A stretch of DNA of 38,628 nt from assembly GCA_947371955.1 (NCBI GenBank), contig CANBRQ010000019.1:1-38628 (forward strand), in the 5' to 3' direction. The translations under genes were made by a program, and so were the position numbers. The DNA comes from Paracoccaceae bacterium. GTDB taxonomy: Bacteria > Pseudomonadota > Alphaproteobacteria > Rhodobacterales > Rhodobacteraceae. Shown here in pieces: positions 1 through 9,606 of this stretch. Every line of letters starts with the position of its first letter. Position 1 is the stretch's first letter. The notes beneath the pieces were generated by a model that was not told the DNA's origin, made no database searches, and was given only the letters and a program-made list of their open reading frames with translations.

Positions 1-448
1 AGATGTTGACGCCGAAGACATCCCGCAGCGTCACGGTGACAAGGCCAAGCCGGCCAAGGGTGGCAATGAAGGCAAAGGCCAGCGGCACGCCCGCGAAGTT
101 GGAGGCGACGCCGGAAAACGTGGTCAGCGCCCGCCGCATCCAGACCGGCATGCCGCCCAGGATCAGCGCATGGGCCAGAAGCAACCCCGTCAAGGTGCCA
201 ATTGCGGCTGAAGCAAAGCTGAGCCGGATCGACAGCCAGTAGGCGGCAGCGATCTGCGGGTTGGCCAGCCCCACCATGTTGTCGAAGGTGAACGCGCCCT
301 CGGGCGACTGGAAGGCGCCGATGACAAGGTAAGAGACCGGGGCGATCAGGAAAATGAAGGTGAAGGAAAGATAGGGCAAAGCCCCAAGCCATGACCAGTT
401 GATGGTCCGGGGCGGGCTGACGGGTTTTGCCGTGCTGAGGTCTGTCAC
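1..448 (-). CDS. ABC transporter permease, N-terminal part (runs off the window)
   Basis: Inner-membrane permease of a binding-protein-dependent importer of the polyamine/iron/phosphonate style. The visible 149 residues start at a GTG preceded by a GAAAG-like ribosome site. They hold a short cytoplasmic tail, a first membrane helix (around residues 20-40, LSFTFIFLIAPVSYLVIGAF) and then an extracytoplasmic stretch. The sequence then enters the core permease domain (YWLSIRLSFASAAIGT, LTGLLLAHALIL), where the helices resemble the BPD_transp_1 fold. The gene continues beyond base 1, so the EAA loop cannot be seen. It lies 146 bases downstream of the binding-protein gene on the same strand and is surely its partner. 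The intervening hairpins may lower its expression relative to the binding protein. The family assignment is by eye; the substrate is unknown. Confidence 0.82.
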   Translation of the reverse strand, partial: MTDLSTAKPVSPPRTINWSWLGALPYLSFTFIFLIAPVSYLVIGAFQSPEGAFTFDNMVGLANPQIAAAYWLSIRLSFASAAIGTLTGLLLAHALILGGMPVWMRRALTTFSGVASNFAGVPLAFAFIATLGRLGLVTVTLRDVFGVNI

Positions 449-511
449 GCTTGCACACTTTCGCCGGTGTCGGAACTTGAGAGCCCGGAACTTGGCGGGC
501 CGAATTGGAAA

Positions 512-550
512 ACCCGAGAGAAAGCGGGGGAGCGCCGCTTCTCCTCGGGT
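512..550 (-). terminator. Imperfect hairpin between binding protein and permease genes
   Basis: Inverted repeat with a 7-bp outer stem (ACCCGAG/CTCGGGT), a short internal mismatch and a 6-bp inner stem (AAGCGG/CCGCTT). There is no clear T-run on either strand, so it is more likely an attenuating or mRNA-stabilising structure than a full terminator. Confidence 0.4.
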
Positions 551-562
551 TCGAACCTGCGT

Positions 563-584
563 GCCCGGGCATCGCTGCCCGGGC
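563..584 (-). terminator. Strong GC hairpin just after the binding-protein stop codon
   Basis: Two copies of the self-complementary octamer GCCCGGGC flank a 6-base loop, starting 11 bases past the TAA of the binding-protein gene. No T-run follows. In ABC operons such a hairpin commonly sits after the binding-protein gene and protects its mRNA or partly blocks read-through into the permease gene. That role here is inferred from position. Confidence 0.5.
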
Positions 585-594
585 GGATTGGGGC

Positions 595-1695
595 TTAGTT
601 GGCGCCCATTTCCTTGGCCCAGTTGTCGGCAGTCGCGGTCTTGGCAGCACCCTGCTCGTCCAGCGACGGGAAGACGGCCTTTGCATAGGCGTCAGCCGGG
701 GGCAGCTTGGCCATCAGGTCAGCCGGCAGCTTGCCAGCAGCCGACAGCGCGTTGAAGCGGATCGGGTGGCAATAGCCCGACAGCCAGCCGATCTGGCCTT
801 CGTCGGAGTAGATGTATTCCATCCAAAGCTTGGCGGCATTGACGTGGGGCGCATAGGCCGAGATCGCCTGAACATAGACGCCGGCGATGACCGAGTCCGA
901 CGGGATGACGATGTCAACCGGCGGGTTGCCGGCCAGCTTGTCGCGCATTGCCAGCAGGTTGTAGTCCCAGTCGAAGTAGATCGGGGTGGTGCCTTGAGCC
1001 AGGTTCTGAGCCGAGCCGTTGACCGGAACCAGGTTCGAGGAAGCCTTCAGCGCCTTGAAGTAGGCAATACCGGCGTTCATCGCGTCAGCGCCAGCCAGCT
1101 TGCTGTCGGAAGCCAACCCCGCAGCGTAGACGGTCATCATGGTGGAGTTGCCGGTACGCGGATCGCCCGGGATGGCGACCGAGTTGGCGAACTTCGGGTC
1201 GGTCAGGTCTTTGAAGCTGGTCGGTGCTTCTTTGACGATGTCCTTGTTTACGCCCATGGCCAGAACACCATAGTAGTCGCCGTACCAGAAGCCATCGGCG
1301 TCCTTCACGGAATCCGGAATGTCACCCCAGGTGGAGACTTTGTAGGCTTGGATCAGGCCGTCCTTTTTGGCAGCCGGGCCGAACGACAGGCCAACGTCGA
1401 TAACGTCGGGCGCCTGCGGGCCGGTGTTGCCCTTGTTGGCCTTGATTGCCTCGATCTCGTCGCCCGAACCGGCGTTGGGGTTCAGTTCGTTGACGGTGAT
1501 CTCGGGGTACTTCTTCTTGAAGCCGTCGATCACGGCGGCATAGTTGCACCAGTCATGCGGCAGGGCGATGACGGTCAGCGCGCCTTCTTTTTTGGCGGCA
1601 GCTTCCAGGTCGGCCATTGCATCGGCATGGGCGAAGGTGGCGGACATCATGGCCAGCAGGCTTGCGCCCGCAAAAAGACCCATATGTTTGGTCAT
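595..1695 (-). CDS. Periplasmic substrate-binding protein of an ABC importer (SBP_bac_8 / PotD-AfuA-like)
   Basis: Secreted 366-residue binding protein. The first 25 residues form a signal peptide (hydrophobic core LFAGASLLAMMSATF, likely cleavage after AHA). The mature part begins with the usual two-lobed type-II binding-protein pattern (DLEAAAKKEGALTVIALP, then APDVIDVGLSFGPAAKKDG, then FDWDYNLLAMRDKL). The conserved C-terminal stretch (AKLWMEYIYSDEGQIGWL) is typical of the spermidine/putrescine, iron(III) and 2-aminoethylphosphonate binding proteins. The ATG is placed 6 bases after AGGAG. It is the first gene of a minus-strand unit with the permease at 1-448. The substrate cannot be read from sequence; Fe3+, polyamine and phosphonate are all possible. 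Confidence 0.88.
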   Translation of the reverse strand: MTKHMGLFAGASLLAMMSATFAHADAMADLEAAAKKEGALTVIALPHDWCNYAAVIDGFKKKYPEITVNELNPNAGSGDEIEAIKANKGNTGPQAPDVIDVGLSFGPAAKKDGLIQAYKVSTWGDIPDSVKDADGFWYGDYYGVLAMGVNKDIVKEAPTSFKDLTDPKFANSVAIPGDPRTGNSTMMTVYAAGLASDSKLAGADAMNAGIAYFKALKASSNLVPVNGSAQNLAQGTTPIYFDWDYNLLAMRDKLAGNPPVDIVIPSDSVIAGVYVQAISAYAPHVNAAKLWMEYIYSDEGQIGWLSGYCHPIRFNALSAAGKLPADLMAKLPPADAYAKAVFPSLDEQGAAKTATADNWAKEMGAN

Positions 1696-2354
1696 ATCGA
1701 ACTCCTGTTTCTTCCGGCTGTGCGCGCCGCTTGGTCTGTTGAGACGCTGGCGGCAGCGCTGGCCCGTGCTGTTTCAAGTCACCGCATCGCCCTACGCTGC
1801 CGATGTGACAGCCAAGTATCAGTTTCACCAAGGTTTTGAGACGGCAGGCCACAAGCCCGTCTTGCCCGCTCGGCCGGTGGTGGAGCTGTCACCTGCACCT
1901 TCGCGCAACGCCAATGGACGTGATGCCCCGAAGCTGACTTAACCGCCGGACCAAGTCCCACTCGACCAAAAGACGGCTCAGGCTTCGCGCAAGTGCCACG
2001 ACTTAATTGCGCGGGGCGGTTGCCCGCAGAGCAGCACTCCGGTCCTCGAAATACCTGGGCCCCGCGATTTTTCGACGACGGCGTGGACGCCACCAAAGAC
2101 GTCGGGTCGAAACGAAGGTGCGGTGTGTGAAGTCGCCGGGTCATCACCTGATGGCGGCGGACTTCGATCGCCCGGTCGCGGCGGTCCGGGTGCCTGTCAC
2201 CTTCCTGACTGGCTTCAAAGCATCCGACGTCCTCGTCCCAAAACTCGTGAAAGACGTCTGTCCGGCAGAAGCGAGCGTTCCACCGCAAGACGATCTGTGC
2301 GACTAAATCCCAAGAACGAGTCAACCAAGCCAGACAAACTGCACCGAGGACCGC
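1696..2354. other. About 660 bases with no recognisable gene
   Basis: Upstream region shared by the divergent binding-protein gene (left) and the NTF2-like gene (right). All frames here are either short or shadow-like. The longest open frame, on the minus strand, simply continues antisense through the NTF2-like gene and looks like no known family. No insertion-sequence ends or transposase motif were found. It must contain the two divergent promoters, but I could not identify convincing -35/-10 pairs. Confidence 0.5.
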
Positions 2355-2780
2355 ATGACCCAAGACCCAGACCTTCTGGCCGCCGCGAAAGCCGTTGTGG
2401 AAACCTATCTTGAACTCTCGATGATCCCCGATCCGGTCGCTGCATCGGCCTATGTCAGCCCGGATTTCGAACTGGTCTTCACCGGCGGGCGCCGGTTTTC
2501 CGGGCCCGCCGAAAGTGCGGCGTTCAACGCCAAGCGCTATGCCTGGGTCAAGAAGCGCTTCCTGCGGACCGATCCCGCGCTGGATGCCGAGACGGGCGAT
2601 GTGCATGTCTACAACACCGGCTATCTTTATGGCCAATGGAAGGACGGCACCGCCTTCCAGACCAACCGTTACATGGACAAGTTCATCGTCCGGGACGGCA
2701 AGATTGTTCAGTCTGATGTCTGGAATGACAGCGCAGAGATCTTGCTGGCCAAAGCCGGGCTCGCCGAGGCCGATCTGTGA
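2355..2780 (+). CDS. NTF2/SnoaL-like small protein
   Basis: A 141-residue cytoplasmic protein of the cone-shaped NTF2-like fold (nuclear transport factor 2 family, DUF4440/SnoaL-like). The N-terminal helix (residues 5-22) is followed by a region typical of the family, with the pocket-forming sequence SPDFELVFTGGRRFSGP. Strands then surround TGDVHVYNTGYLYGQW and end in YMDKFIVRDGKIVQSDVWNDSAEILL. Such proteins are small isomerases, dehydratases or ligand binders, and the fold alone does not give the reaction. The ATG follows a GAGG five bases upstream. The gene stands alone between the ABC importer and a dead GMC oxidoreductase, and may once have been expressed with the latter. No damage is visible. 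Confidence 0.8.
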   Translation: MTQDPDLLAAAKAVVETYLELSMIPDPVAASAYVSPDFELVFTGGRRFSGPAESAAFNAKRYAWVKKRFLRTDPALDAETGDVHVYNTGYLYGQWKDGTAFQTNRYMDKFIVRDGKIVQSDVWNDSAEILLAKAGLAEADL

Positions 2781-2969
2781 CGATGGCGCATGATCTTTGA
2801 CTTGCGTGACTAATCCCGTCGGCAAACCCGTGAAAGATCCCACGATCGTTACGCACGTGACGGACCGCGACATCGCGGACAAGGCCTTCGATCGTAACCA
2901 CCTTCGTCCCTATCAGTTCCATCAGTTGGCCGAGTTGGTCAGCAAGACGTTCCAAGTCTGCTATCCGTA

Positions 2970-4356
2970 GGACTTCGGCCTGACATCCACATGCCCGCCG
3001 GCTACTTTAGCCCGATGCAGACCCTGCAGGTGGACTGGGGCCACTGGACGGTTCAGCAAAAGCACGTCAACAACCGCATCATGCTGGTGCCCCACGCGAA
3101 AAGTGTCGCTGGCTATACCGAGGTGAACGGGATGGTTTACGTCCGCGGCCACCGCACCGATTACGATCATTGGGCGCAGATGGGCAATCAGGGTTGGCCC
3201 TATGAAGACGTCCTGCCCTATTTCTTGAAGGCCGAGGTCCGGGCCTAGGATTCGGGCGACAAGTCGATCCACGGCACCTCAGGGCCGCTCAAGACCTTTT
3301 GCGCGCCGATCATCAGCCCGATTTCGCGCGCCGGAATCGATTGCAGCCAGCAGGCCGGCTGTCCCTATAGCGGCGATCTGAACGCGGGTGATCAAGAGGG
3401 GACCGGCCACTCCGAAGGCACCCTTGCCGACGGTGTCCGCTCCTTTGTGTGGCGCCGCTCCATCACGCCGGTGAAGGATCGCAAGAACCTGACTGTGCTG
3501 ACCTATAGGTTATCCTGTGCAGCGTGACCTTCAACTCGCGGCAGCAGCTAGAACTGTCAGGCATTGGTGACCCCGATCACCTGCGCAAGATTGGCATCCG
3601 GGTGGACCATGACCGGAAGGGTGTCGGCCAGAACCTGCAGGAGCATCGCGGCGCGGGGCTGAAAGTGCGGCTGACCAAGCCGATTTTCTTACCGTAATAC
3701 CTGAAGTTCCACTGTCCGGTGCTTGGCGTGGCCGAGTATTTCCTGAAAGGCACCGCTGCTGCTGCGGCGCAAGGCGACGAGATCATGTCCTTCCTGAAAT
3801 CGCGCCCAAATGGGATCGCCCCGATCGTCAGTGGCACCTGAACGGCTGCATGTCCAACGACCATGGGCGCGACATCGTCGGGGAAAAGGGCTTCATGTCC
3901 CATTTCATGCTGTCGCGTCGGCAAAGCCGCGGGTCAATCTTGGCGAAAACCTCCAATGTGCGGGAACGGGCGGCGCCGGGCGCGATCTTCTTCGCGGTCC
4001 CCGATGATTTGCGTGTGATGCGCGACGGGCCTCGCAGCTCGCGATATCGTGGCGCAGGCGGCCTTTGACGACATCCGCGACGAGGCATAAGCGCCGGGTG
4101 CAAAGCCCGGTCGGATGCCGATCTGGACGAATACATCAAGAACAACTGCACCCCGGTCTATCATCCGGTGGGCACCTGCAAGATGGGCCTTGATGCAATG
4201 TCCAGCTTGAATGATCGGATGCAGGTTCACAGGATAGAACGCCTGCGGGTGGTTGATACCTCTGTCATGCCGACGCTGACTTCAGGCAACACGAATGCGC
4301 CGACGATCATGATCGGCGAGAAGGCTGCGGATTTCATCTTGGGCAAGGCGGCCTGA
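2970..4356 (+). pseudogene. GMC family oxidoreductase (choline/alcohol dehydrogenase-like), broken
   Basis: Remnant of a flavin-dependent GMC oxidoreductase. Homology starts abruptly near 2970 with HMPAGYFSPMQ and runs through the family signature NGMVYVRGHRTDYDHWAQ. It then includes LELSGIGDPDHLRKIGI and ends with the conserved C-terminal pair HPVGTCKMG and SGNTNAPTIMIGEKAAD. The N-terminal FAD-binding GxGxxG segment (about 60-70 residues) is absent. There is an in-frame TAG at 3246-3248, a frame change near 3510, stops near 3690 and further shifts between 3830 and 4100. A 54-codon open frame at 2806-2970 precedes it but matches nothing I know. The damage is too extensive for a working enzyme. 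Confidence 0.85.
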
Positions 4357-4468
4357 GGCGTCACGCCGATCAAGGGAACGTGCCTGTCCGGGGTCCGTAC
4401 GGGGCGAAAGACGACGCATCCGGTTGGGAGCGCCGAACAACTTGGTTTCTTCCAAGGAGCTAAATACG

Positions 4469-4735
4469 ATGGGATTGAAGACGGGAAAGCGCGCTGCACT
4501 TGCCGCCTCGACCGGTCTGGTCATGCTCTTGGCCGGTGCCGCGATGGCCGAAGACATCCGGATAGACAAGGGCGACGACATCGCCACGCTGCGCCAGCAA
4601 GTCCGCCTAAGTTGCGCTGGTCGACGGCTATGGGGGCGACACAGGGCGCAAGATCACCTTGGCTGGGCTGAAGGACGAAGCGGCCAAATGCGCCAACATC
4701 ACCGACGTGCAATATGCCGAAGCTGGTGGTGAACG
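4469..4735 (+). pseudogene. Sugar ABC transporter binding protein, frameshifted and truncated
   Basis: Starts like a normal periplasmic sugar-binding protein: AAGGAG nine bases before ATG, then a signal peptide of about 27 residues ending AGAAMA. The mature sequence is EDIRIDKGDDIATLRQQ. Near 4605 the frame shifts by +1 and homology continues as VALVDGYGGDTGRKITLAGL and KDEAAKCANITDVQYAEAGG, a pattern of ribose-type (PBP1) binding proteins. Homology stops at about 4735, so roughly three quarters of the protein is missing. It follows the GMC remnant on the same strand, suggesting an old sugar/alcohol catabolic unit lost by deletion. Confidence 0.75.
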
Positions 4736-5278
4736 CAGTCATCTGCACCGCATTTCAGGCAATACGATGGGTGCGTTGACGGTGGGACCTCGGGAGATGC
4801 GGAATCCCGAGCTGGGATCGGGATGCACTCAGAGTTTCAATGAAAGGTCATGGGGCTGGGTCGTGTCTTTCCATTCTGCTGCCAATCCAAGGGGCGCTTG
4901 CTTGCACCGGCAGATTGGGTAGGGCACGCTTTAAGTCGAGCGTTGCGCGCGGTGGCTGAAATGGCCGGCCCATGACCGATGAAAGCCCGTAGTGAACGGC
5001 GTTCGCCCCAGGGTTCTATCGCAACGTGCGTCACCTGCGGCCAGAGTCATCCCAATCGCCGAAGCGCCCGCGCGAACTGCCGTGTTGATCCCATAGGGCT
5101 GCGCCACGAGGCGATGACGGACGATTTTCGGTGGGAGGCAGTGGGCCAAGGACCAACCGGCCTTGGCAATCTTCGAGATTTCGGGGGGTTACCGCGCGCC
5201 TTGCGAGCAGAGCATCTTTGCAAACCACCGGAAAGGGTAGATAACTTGGGTTCAGGTTTGGAGCTTGCGACAGGCACA
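4736..5278. other. About 540 bases without a recognisable gene
   Basis: Lies between the truncated binding-protein remnant and the efflux operon. An open frame runs from 4979 into the adaptor gene, but its translation is arginine-rich with no family resemblance. A better secreted-protein start lies at 5279, so I read this as noncoding. A weak 6-bp inverted repeat (TCCCGA/TCGGGA) occurs around 4805-4823. It must hold the efflux promoter, which I could not pin down. Confidence 0.45.
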
Positions 5279-6397
5279 ATGCACATCAGATTTCATACCA
5301 CCGCAGCGATTGTTGTCTTGTTGGCTTCTGGCGCCTGGGTGGCGACGGGCAAGTATTCGTTTGTCGGAAGCGAGGTTGTCAGTGATGGCAAGACCACGTC
5401 CGATGCGGCACCTGCGGTGACAGCCGAGACAAAGGCCCAGCCGGATGCCGTGCAGACCGTGGCCTATATGGTCGCAACCCCCGCGCCTTATGAACGGCAT
5501 ATCCGCCTGTCCGGCCAGACCGAGGCGGACAAGCATGTGACGCTGGTTGCCCGGACCGCAGGCGCCATCACCAAGCTTGCCGTGGCAGAAGGGGACAATC
5601 TGGCCAGCGGCGCGCTGGTGATTGCGCTGGATGGGCCGGACAAGCGAGCCGCCGTCTTCTCGGCCAAATCGCAGTTCGACACGGCGGTGCATCAGGCCGA
5701 GATGAACCAGCAGCTTTTCGCCCGCGGCTCCTTGCCGGAATTGCAGCGTCAGACCTCGGTTTCTGCGCGCGAGGCGGCGCGGTCGGCTTTGGAGGCCGCG
5801 CAGGCCGAGGTGGACCGGCTGGAGGTGCACGCGCCCTTCGCAGGCATTGTCGACAAGGTCTCGGTCGAGGAAGGTGCATGGGTCCAGCCGGGGACGGAAG
5901 TGGCGACGCTGCTGTCGCTGGATCCGATTGTCGTTGTGGCCGAGATCAACGAGCGTGACCTGCAGGCTGTGACCAAGGGCAGCAAGGCCTCGGTGGTCTT
6001 TGGTTCTGGCACAACGGCAGACGGCGTGGTGCGCTATGTCGGGCATCAGGCCTCGGGTGTCACCAGAACTTTCCCGATCGAGGTCGCCATTCCCAATCCT
6101 GATGCGATCTATTCGGTCGGCATGTCGGCCGAGGTTGATCTGGCGGCCAAGACGGCGCCTGCGGTGGTTCTACCGCGTTCGGTCGTGACGCTGGATGCCA
6201 ACGGCAAGCTGGGCGTGCGGGTGTTGAACGCGGACGATACCGTGGGCTTCCTAAAGGTCGAGATCGTCGATGACACGCCGGACGGGATGGTGCTGTCGGG
6301 CATCCCGGACCGCACGCGGATCATCGTCTCGGGGCAGAACATGGTTACTGACGGGCAGAAAGTGGCGGCGACCTTGGCCCCGGCGGGGTCAAACTGA
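5279..6397 (+). CDS. RND efflux periplasmic adaptor (membrane fusion protein)
   Basis: A 372-residue adaptor linking the inner-membrane pump to an outer-membrane channel. The N-terminus (HIRFHTTAAIVVLLASGAW) is a signal peptide or membrane anchor. A linker follows, then the barrel/lipoyl half-motif VTLVARTAGAITKLAVAEGD, with its second half near VHAPFAGIVDKVSVEEGAWV. A coiled-coil hairpin (about residues 125-185, rich in Q, A and E) lies between them. The beta-barrel and membrane-proximal domains follow, with the conserved GMSAEVDL and VVLPRSVV strands. The start was chosen at 5279 because it gives the signal peptide, although its ribosome site (CAGG) is weak. The stop overlaps the pump start as TGATG, implying translational coupling. 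No TetR-type regulator is adjacent. Confidence 0.9.
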   Translation: MHIRFHTTAAIVVLLASGAWVATGKYSFVGSEVVSDGKTTSDAAPAVTAETKAQPDAVQTVAYMVATPAPYERHIRLSGQTEADKHVTLVARTAGAITKLAVAEGDNLASGALVIALDGPDKRAAVFSAKSQFDTAVHQAEMNQQLFARGSLPELQRQTSVSAREAARSALEAAQAEVDRLEVHAPFAGIVDKVSVEEGAWVQPGTEVATLLSLDPIVVVAEINERDLQAVTKGSKASVVFGSGTTADGVVRYVGHQASGVTRTFPIEVAIPNPDAIYSVGMSAEVDLAAKTAPAVVLPRSVVTLDANGKLGVRVLNADDTVGFLKVEIVDDTPDGMVLSGIPDRTRIIVSGQNMVTDGQKVAATLAPAGSN

Positions 6398-9300
6398 TGG
6401 ATATTGTCGGCATCGCCATAAAGAATGCCCGGCTGACCGTCTCGGTCCTTTTGTTCCTGATCGTGGCGGGGGCGCTGGCCTATATCTCGATCCCGAAAGA
6501 GGCGGAACCGGATGTCCAGATTCCGATCATCTATGTCTCACTCGGCTATCAGGGCATCTCGCCCGAGGATTCCGAACGGCTGCTGCTGCGGCCGATGGAA
6601 TCCAAGCTGAAGTCGATTGCCGGCGTCAAGAAGATGACCTCAACCGCCACCCAAGGCGGCGGCAGTGTGCTGCTGGAGTTCCAGGCGGGGGCCAATCTGG
6701 CCAAGGCGCTTGACGATGTCCGGACCGGCGTGGATGACGCCAAGCGCGATCTGCCGCAAGGCGCGGATGAGCCTTCGGTGCATGAGGTCAATATCTCGGC
6801 CTTTCCGGTGCTGGTGCTGACGCTGTCGGGGGATTTGCCGGAACGGACGCTGGGTCAGGCGGCGCGTGAATTGCGCGATGCCATCAAGGAGAATGTGCCC
6901 GGCGTGCTGGACGCCAACCTGCAGGGCGTGCGCGATGATCTGGTCGAGGCGGTGATCGATCCGGGCAAGCTGACGAGCTACGGCATAAGGCTGGATCAGT
7001 TGAGCCAAGCCATCGGCGCGGGCAACTCTTTGGTCGCCGCAGGGTCCTTGGAGGGCGCGCAGGGCAGCTATTCGGTCAAGGTCCCGGCGCTGATTGAAAC
7101 GCTGGAGGATGCAGCGAACCTGCCCATTGTCGTCGGCCCCAATGCCACCGTCAAGGCGCGAGAAATCGCCGATATCAGGATGACCTTCAAGGACGCCGAC
7201 TCGATCACGCGGCTTGATGGCAAGCCTGCCGTGGCCATTGAAGTCTCTAAGCGGACCGGTTCCAACCTGATCGAGACCATCGACGCCGTGAAGGCCGTGG
7301 CCGAGGCCGCCAAGAAGCTTTTGCCGCCGGGCGCGGTGATCACCTACAGTCAGGACAAATCGATCACGATCCGGCAATTGCTGAGCGATCTGCAGAACTC
7401 GGTTCTGACGGCGGTGGTGCTGGTCTTCATCGTTATCTTGTTTGCCCTGTCGGGGCGTGCCTCGATGTTCATCGGCATGGCCATTCCGACCTCGTTCCTG
7501 ATGGGCATCCTGTTCCTGTCCTTGGCGGGGATGACGGTGAACCTTGTCGTGCTGTTCAGCCTGATCTTGGCGGTGGGGATGCTGGTGGACGACGCCATCA
7601 TCGTCACCGAATTCGCCGAGCGGCGGATGCACGAGGGGATGGACAAGGTCGCGGCCTTCCGTCTTGCCGCCGAACGTATGTCCGGTCCGGTGATTGCCGC
7701 CACCATGACGCGGGTCGCGGCCTTCTCTCCGTTGCTGTTCTGGCCGGGCATCGTTGGCCAGTTCATGAAATACCTGCCGATCACGCTGATCGCGACGCTA
7801 TCGGCCTCGATGCTGTACGCGTTGGTCTTCACACCCACTTTGGGCGCGATGTTCGGGAAAGTCACAGTATCGGAAGCGCCGCCGCGCGACGGGCTTTACA
7901 TGTGGTTCGTCAAGCGGGCCGTGCGTCATCCGTTCATCGTGCTATTCCTGTCGCTGGGCGCATTGGTGGCGGTGCCGGTTGCCTATGGCACCTACGGCAA
8001 GGGGATCGAGTTCTTCCCGAATGTCGAACCCGACTACGGTCTTTTGTACGTGCATGCGCGCGGCAACCTGTCGATCACCGAAAAGGACGCACTGGTGCGG
8101 CAGGCTGAGGCTCGGATTCTTGGCTGGCCGGGGATCAAGAGCGTTTACACCCGTGTCGGCTCCGCCGGGGGCGGCGGCGGTCAGGAGGTCGATGCCGATG
8201 TCGTGGGCACGATCCAGTATGAATTTGTCGACTGGCGCAACCGCAAGGGCGCCAATGAAATCCTCGCCGATCTGCGTCAGGTGATGGCGGGCATTCCCGG
8301 CGCGCGGATCGAGGTTTCGGTGCCGCAGGGCGGGCCGCCGACGGGCAAGGCCATTCAGGTCCTGCTGTCGGCTGACAATCCCGATCAGTTGAACGCCACC
8401 GCCGGTGAGGTCGCGGCCATGCTGCACGCGATCCCCGATGTGATCGACATTTCGGACGGTCTGCCGCCGCCCGGTATCGACTGGGAGATCAAGGTCGATC
8501 GCGGCAACGCCGCCCGCTATGGCATCGGCCCCTATGCGGTTGGGACCATGATTCAACTGGTCACCAACGGCGTGAAACTAACCGATTATCGCCCGGCAGG
8601 CAGCGACAATGCCGTCGACATCCGCCTGCGCCTGCCCGAGGAGATGCGCACCCTGTCGATGCTCGACCAGTTGCGGATCGAGACGTCGCAGGGGTCCATC
8701 CCGATCTCCAACCTCGTCACGCGAGAGCCTGTGCAATCGGTGGGAACCCTGACGCGGATCGACGGGGCCCGCACCGTCACCGTGGCCGCTGGCATCACCG
8801 AGGGCGTGCAGGCCGACGCCGTGCGCCAAGTGGTGACGGCCAAGATGGATGTGATGAACCTGACAGACAAGGGCATTCACTGGAAGATGGCGGGTGCGGA
8901 TCAGGAACAGGCGGCGGCCGGGGCTTTCCTCGCCAAGGCCTTCATGGCGGCGATGTTCCTGATCTTCATGGTGCTTCTGGCGCAGTTCAACCGGTTCCTC
9001 TCGGTCGGGCTGGTGCTGATGGCGGTCGTCATGTCGACGATCGGCGTCTTCCTGGGCCTGATGATCATGAGCCAGCCTTTCGGCATGGTGATGTCCGGCA
9101 TCGGGGTGATCGCCCTGGCGGGCATCGTGGTGAACAACAACATCGTGCTGATCGACACCTATGACCACCTGCGTCGCGAGGGGCTCGACAAGCTGGACGC
9201 CATCCTGCAGACCTGCCGCGAACGCGTGCGCCCGGTGGTGCTGACCGCTTTGACCGCCATCCTTGGCGTGCTGCCCATCGCCTTCGGCTTCAACCTGGAA

Positions 9301-9594
9301 CTTCTGTCGCACGAGACGACCTTCGGCGCACCTTCCACCCAGTGGTGGATCGCCCTGTCGAGCGCCATCGTTTTCGGCCTTGCCTTCTCGACCATCCTGA
9401 CGCTGATCGTGACACCCTCGATGCTGATGATCGTCACGCGGTCGAAGGACAGCAAGGTTCACGCCATGATGCGGCGGTTCCGTGGCGTGTTCAGCCGCAG
9501 CAAGACCGAAGAAGCGATCGTGTGGACACGCCCGGTTGAGCCGACAGAACAGATGATGCTGGGCGAGGTCGTGCTGCTGCCGAAACGTAAGTGA
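6397..9594 (+). CDS. RND efflux pump, inner-membrane permease subunit (AcrB/HAE-like superfamily)
   Basis: A 1065-residue proton-driven exporter of the AcrB superfamily, full length. The N-terminal helix (residues 11-30) is followed by the porter-domain opening PKEAEPDVQIPIIYV. The TM4 proton-relay segment VGMLVDDAIIVTEF carries the paired aspartates. The second half repeats the topology after residue about 500 and contains GIVVNNNIVLIDTYDHLR in its corresponding helix. A Gly-rich loop (GSAGGGGGQEVDAD) lies in the second porter domain. The C-terminal tail is cytoplasmic and charged. The sequence resembles the alphaproteobacterial drug/hydrophobe pumps rather than the heavy-metal CusA type, as no Met-triad pattern was seen. 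No outer-membrane channel gene is present in the window. Its stop lies 12 bases from the convergent methyltransferase stop. Confidence 0.95.
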   Translation: MDIVGIAIKNARLTVSVLLFLIVAGALAYISIPKEAEPDVQIPIIYVSLGYQGISPEDSERLLLRPMESKLKSIAGVKKMTSTATQGGGSVLLEFQAGANLAKALDDVRTGVDDAKRDLPQGADEPSVHEVNISAFPVLVLTLSGDLPERTLGQAARELRDAIKENVPGVLDANLQGVRDDLVEAVIDPGKLTSYGIRLDQLSQAIGAGNSLVAAGSLEGAQGSYSVKVPALIETLEDAANLPIVVGPNATVKAREIADIRMTFKDADSITRLDGKPAVAIEVSKRTGSNLIETIDAVKAVAEAAKKLLPPGAVITYSQDKSITIRQLLSDLQNSVLTAVVLVFIVILFALSGRASMFIGMAIPTSFLMGILFLSLAGMTVNLVVLFSLILAVGMLVDDAIIVTEFAERRMHEGMDKVAAFRLAAERMSGPVIAATMTRVAAFSPLLFWPGIVGQFMKYLPITLIATLSASMLYALVFTPTLGAMFGKVTVSEAPPRDGLYMWFVKRAVRHPFIVLFLSLGALVAVPVAYGTYGKGIEFFPNVEPDYGLLYVHARGNLSITEKDALVRQAEARILGWPGIKSVYTRVGSAGGGGGQEVDADVVGTIQYEFVDWRNRKGANEILADLRQVMAGIPGARIEVSVPQGGPPTGKAIQVLLSADNPDQLNATAGEVAAMLHAIPDVIDISDGLPPPGIDWEIKVDRGNAARYGIGPYAVGTMIQLVTNGVKLTDYRPAGSDNAVDIRLRLPEEMRTLSMLDQLRIETSQGSIPISNLVTREPVQSVGTLTRIDGARTVTVAAGITEGVQADAVRQVVTAKMDVMNLTDKGIHWKMAGADQEQAAAGAFLAKAFMAAMFLIFMVLLAQFNRFLSVGLVLMAVVMSTIGVFLGLMIMSQPFGMVMSGIGVIALAGIVVNNNIVLIDTYDHLRREGLDKLDAILQTCRERVRPVVLTALTAILGVLPIAFGFNLELLSHETTFGAPSTQWWIALSSAIVFGLAFSTILTLIVTPSMLMIVTRSKDSKVHAMMRRFRGVFSRSKTEEAIVWTRPVEPTEQMMLGEVVLLPKRK

Positions 9595-9606
9595 CGCCGG
9601 GCTGCA

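Noticed and set aside
505..1839. A 444-codon plus-strand frame opposite the binding-protein gene
   Set aside because: It is a shadow: the minus-strand frame has a signal peptide, ribosome site and family features, this one none.
1779..2882. A 367-codon minus-strand open frame across the intergenic region and the NTF2-like gene
   Set aside because: It runs antisense to the NTF2-like gene, has no family resemblance and is rich in arginine, proline and glycine as is common for shadow frames in GC-rich DNA.
2806..2970. A 54-codon open frame before the GMC remnant
   Set aside because: No family recognised, GTG start without a clear ribosome site, and open frames this size are expected by chance in this composition.
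4979..5278. A 100-codon N-terminal extension of the efflux adaptor
   Set aside because: It has no homology or signal sequence, while a signal-peptide start lies at 5279.
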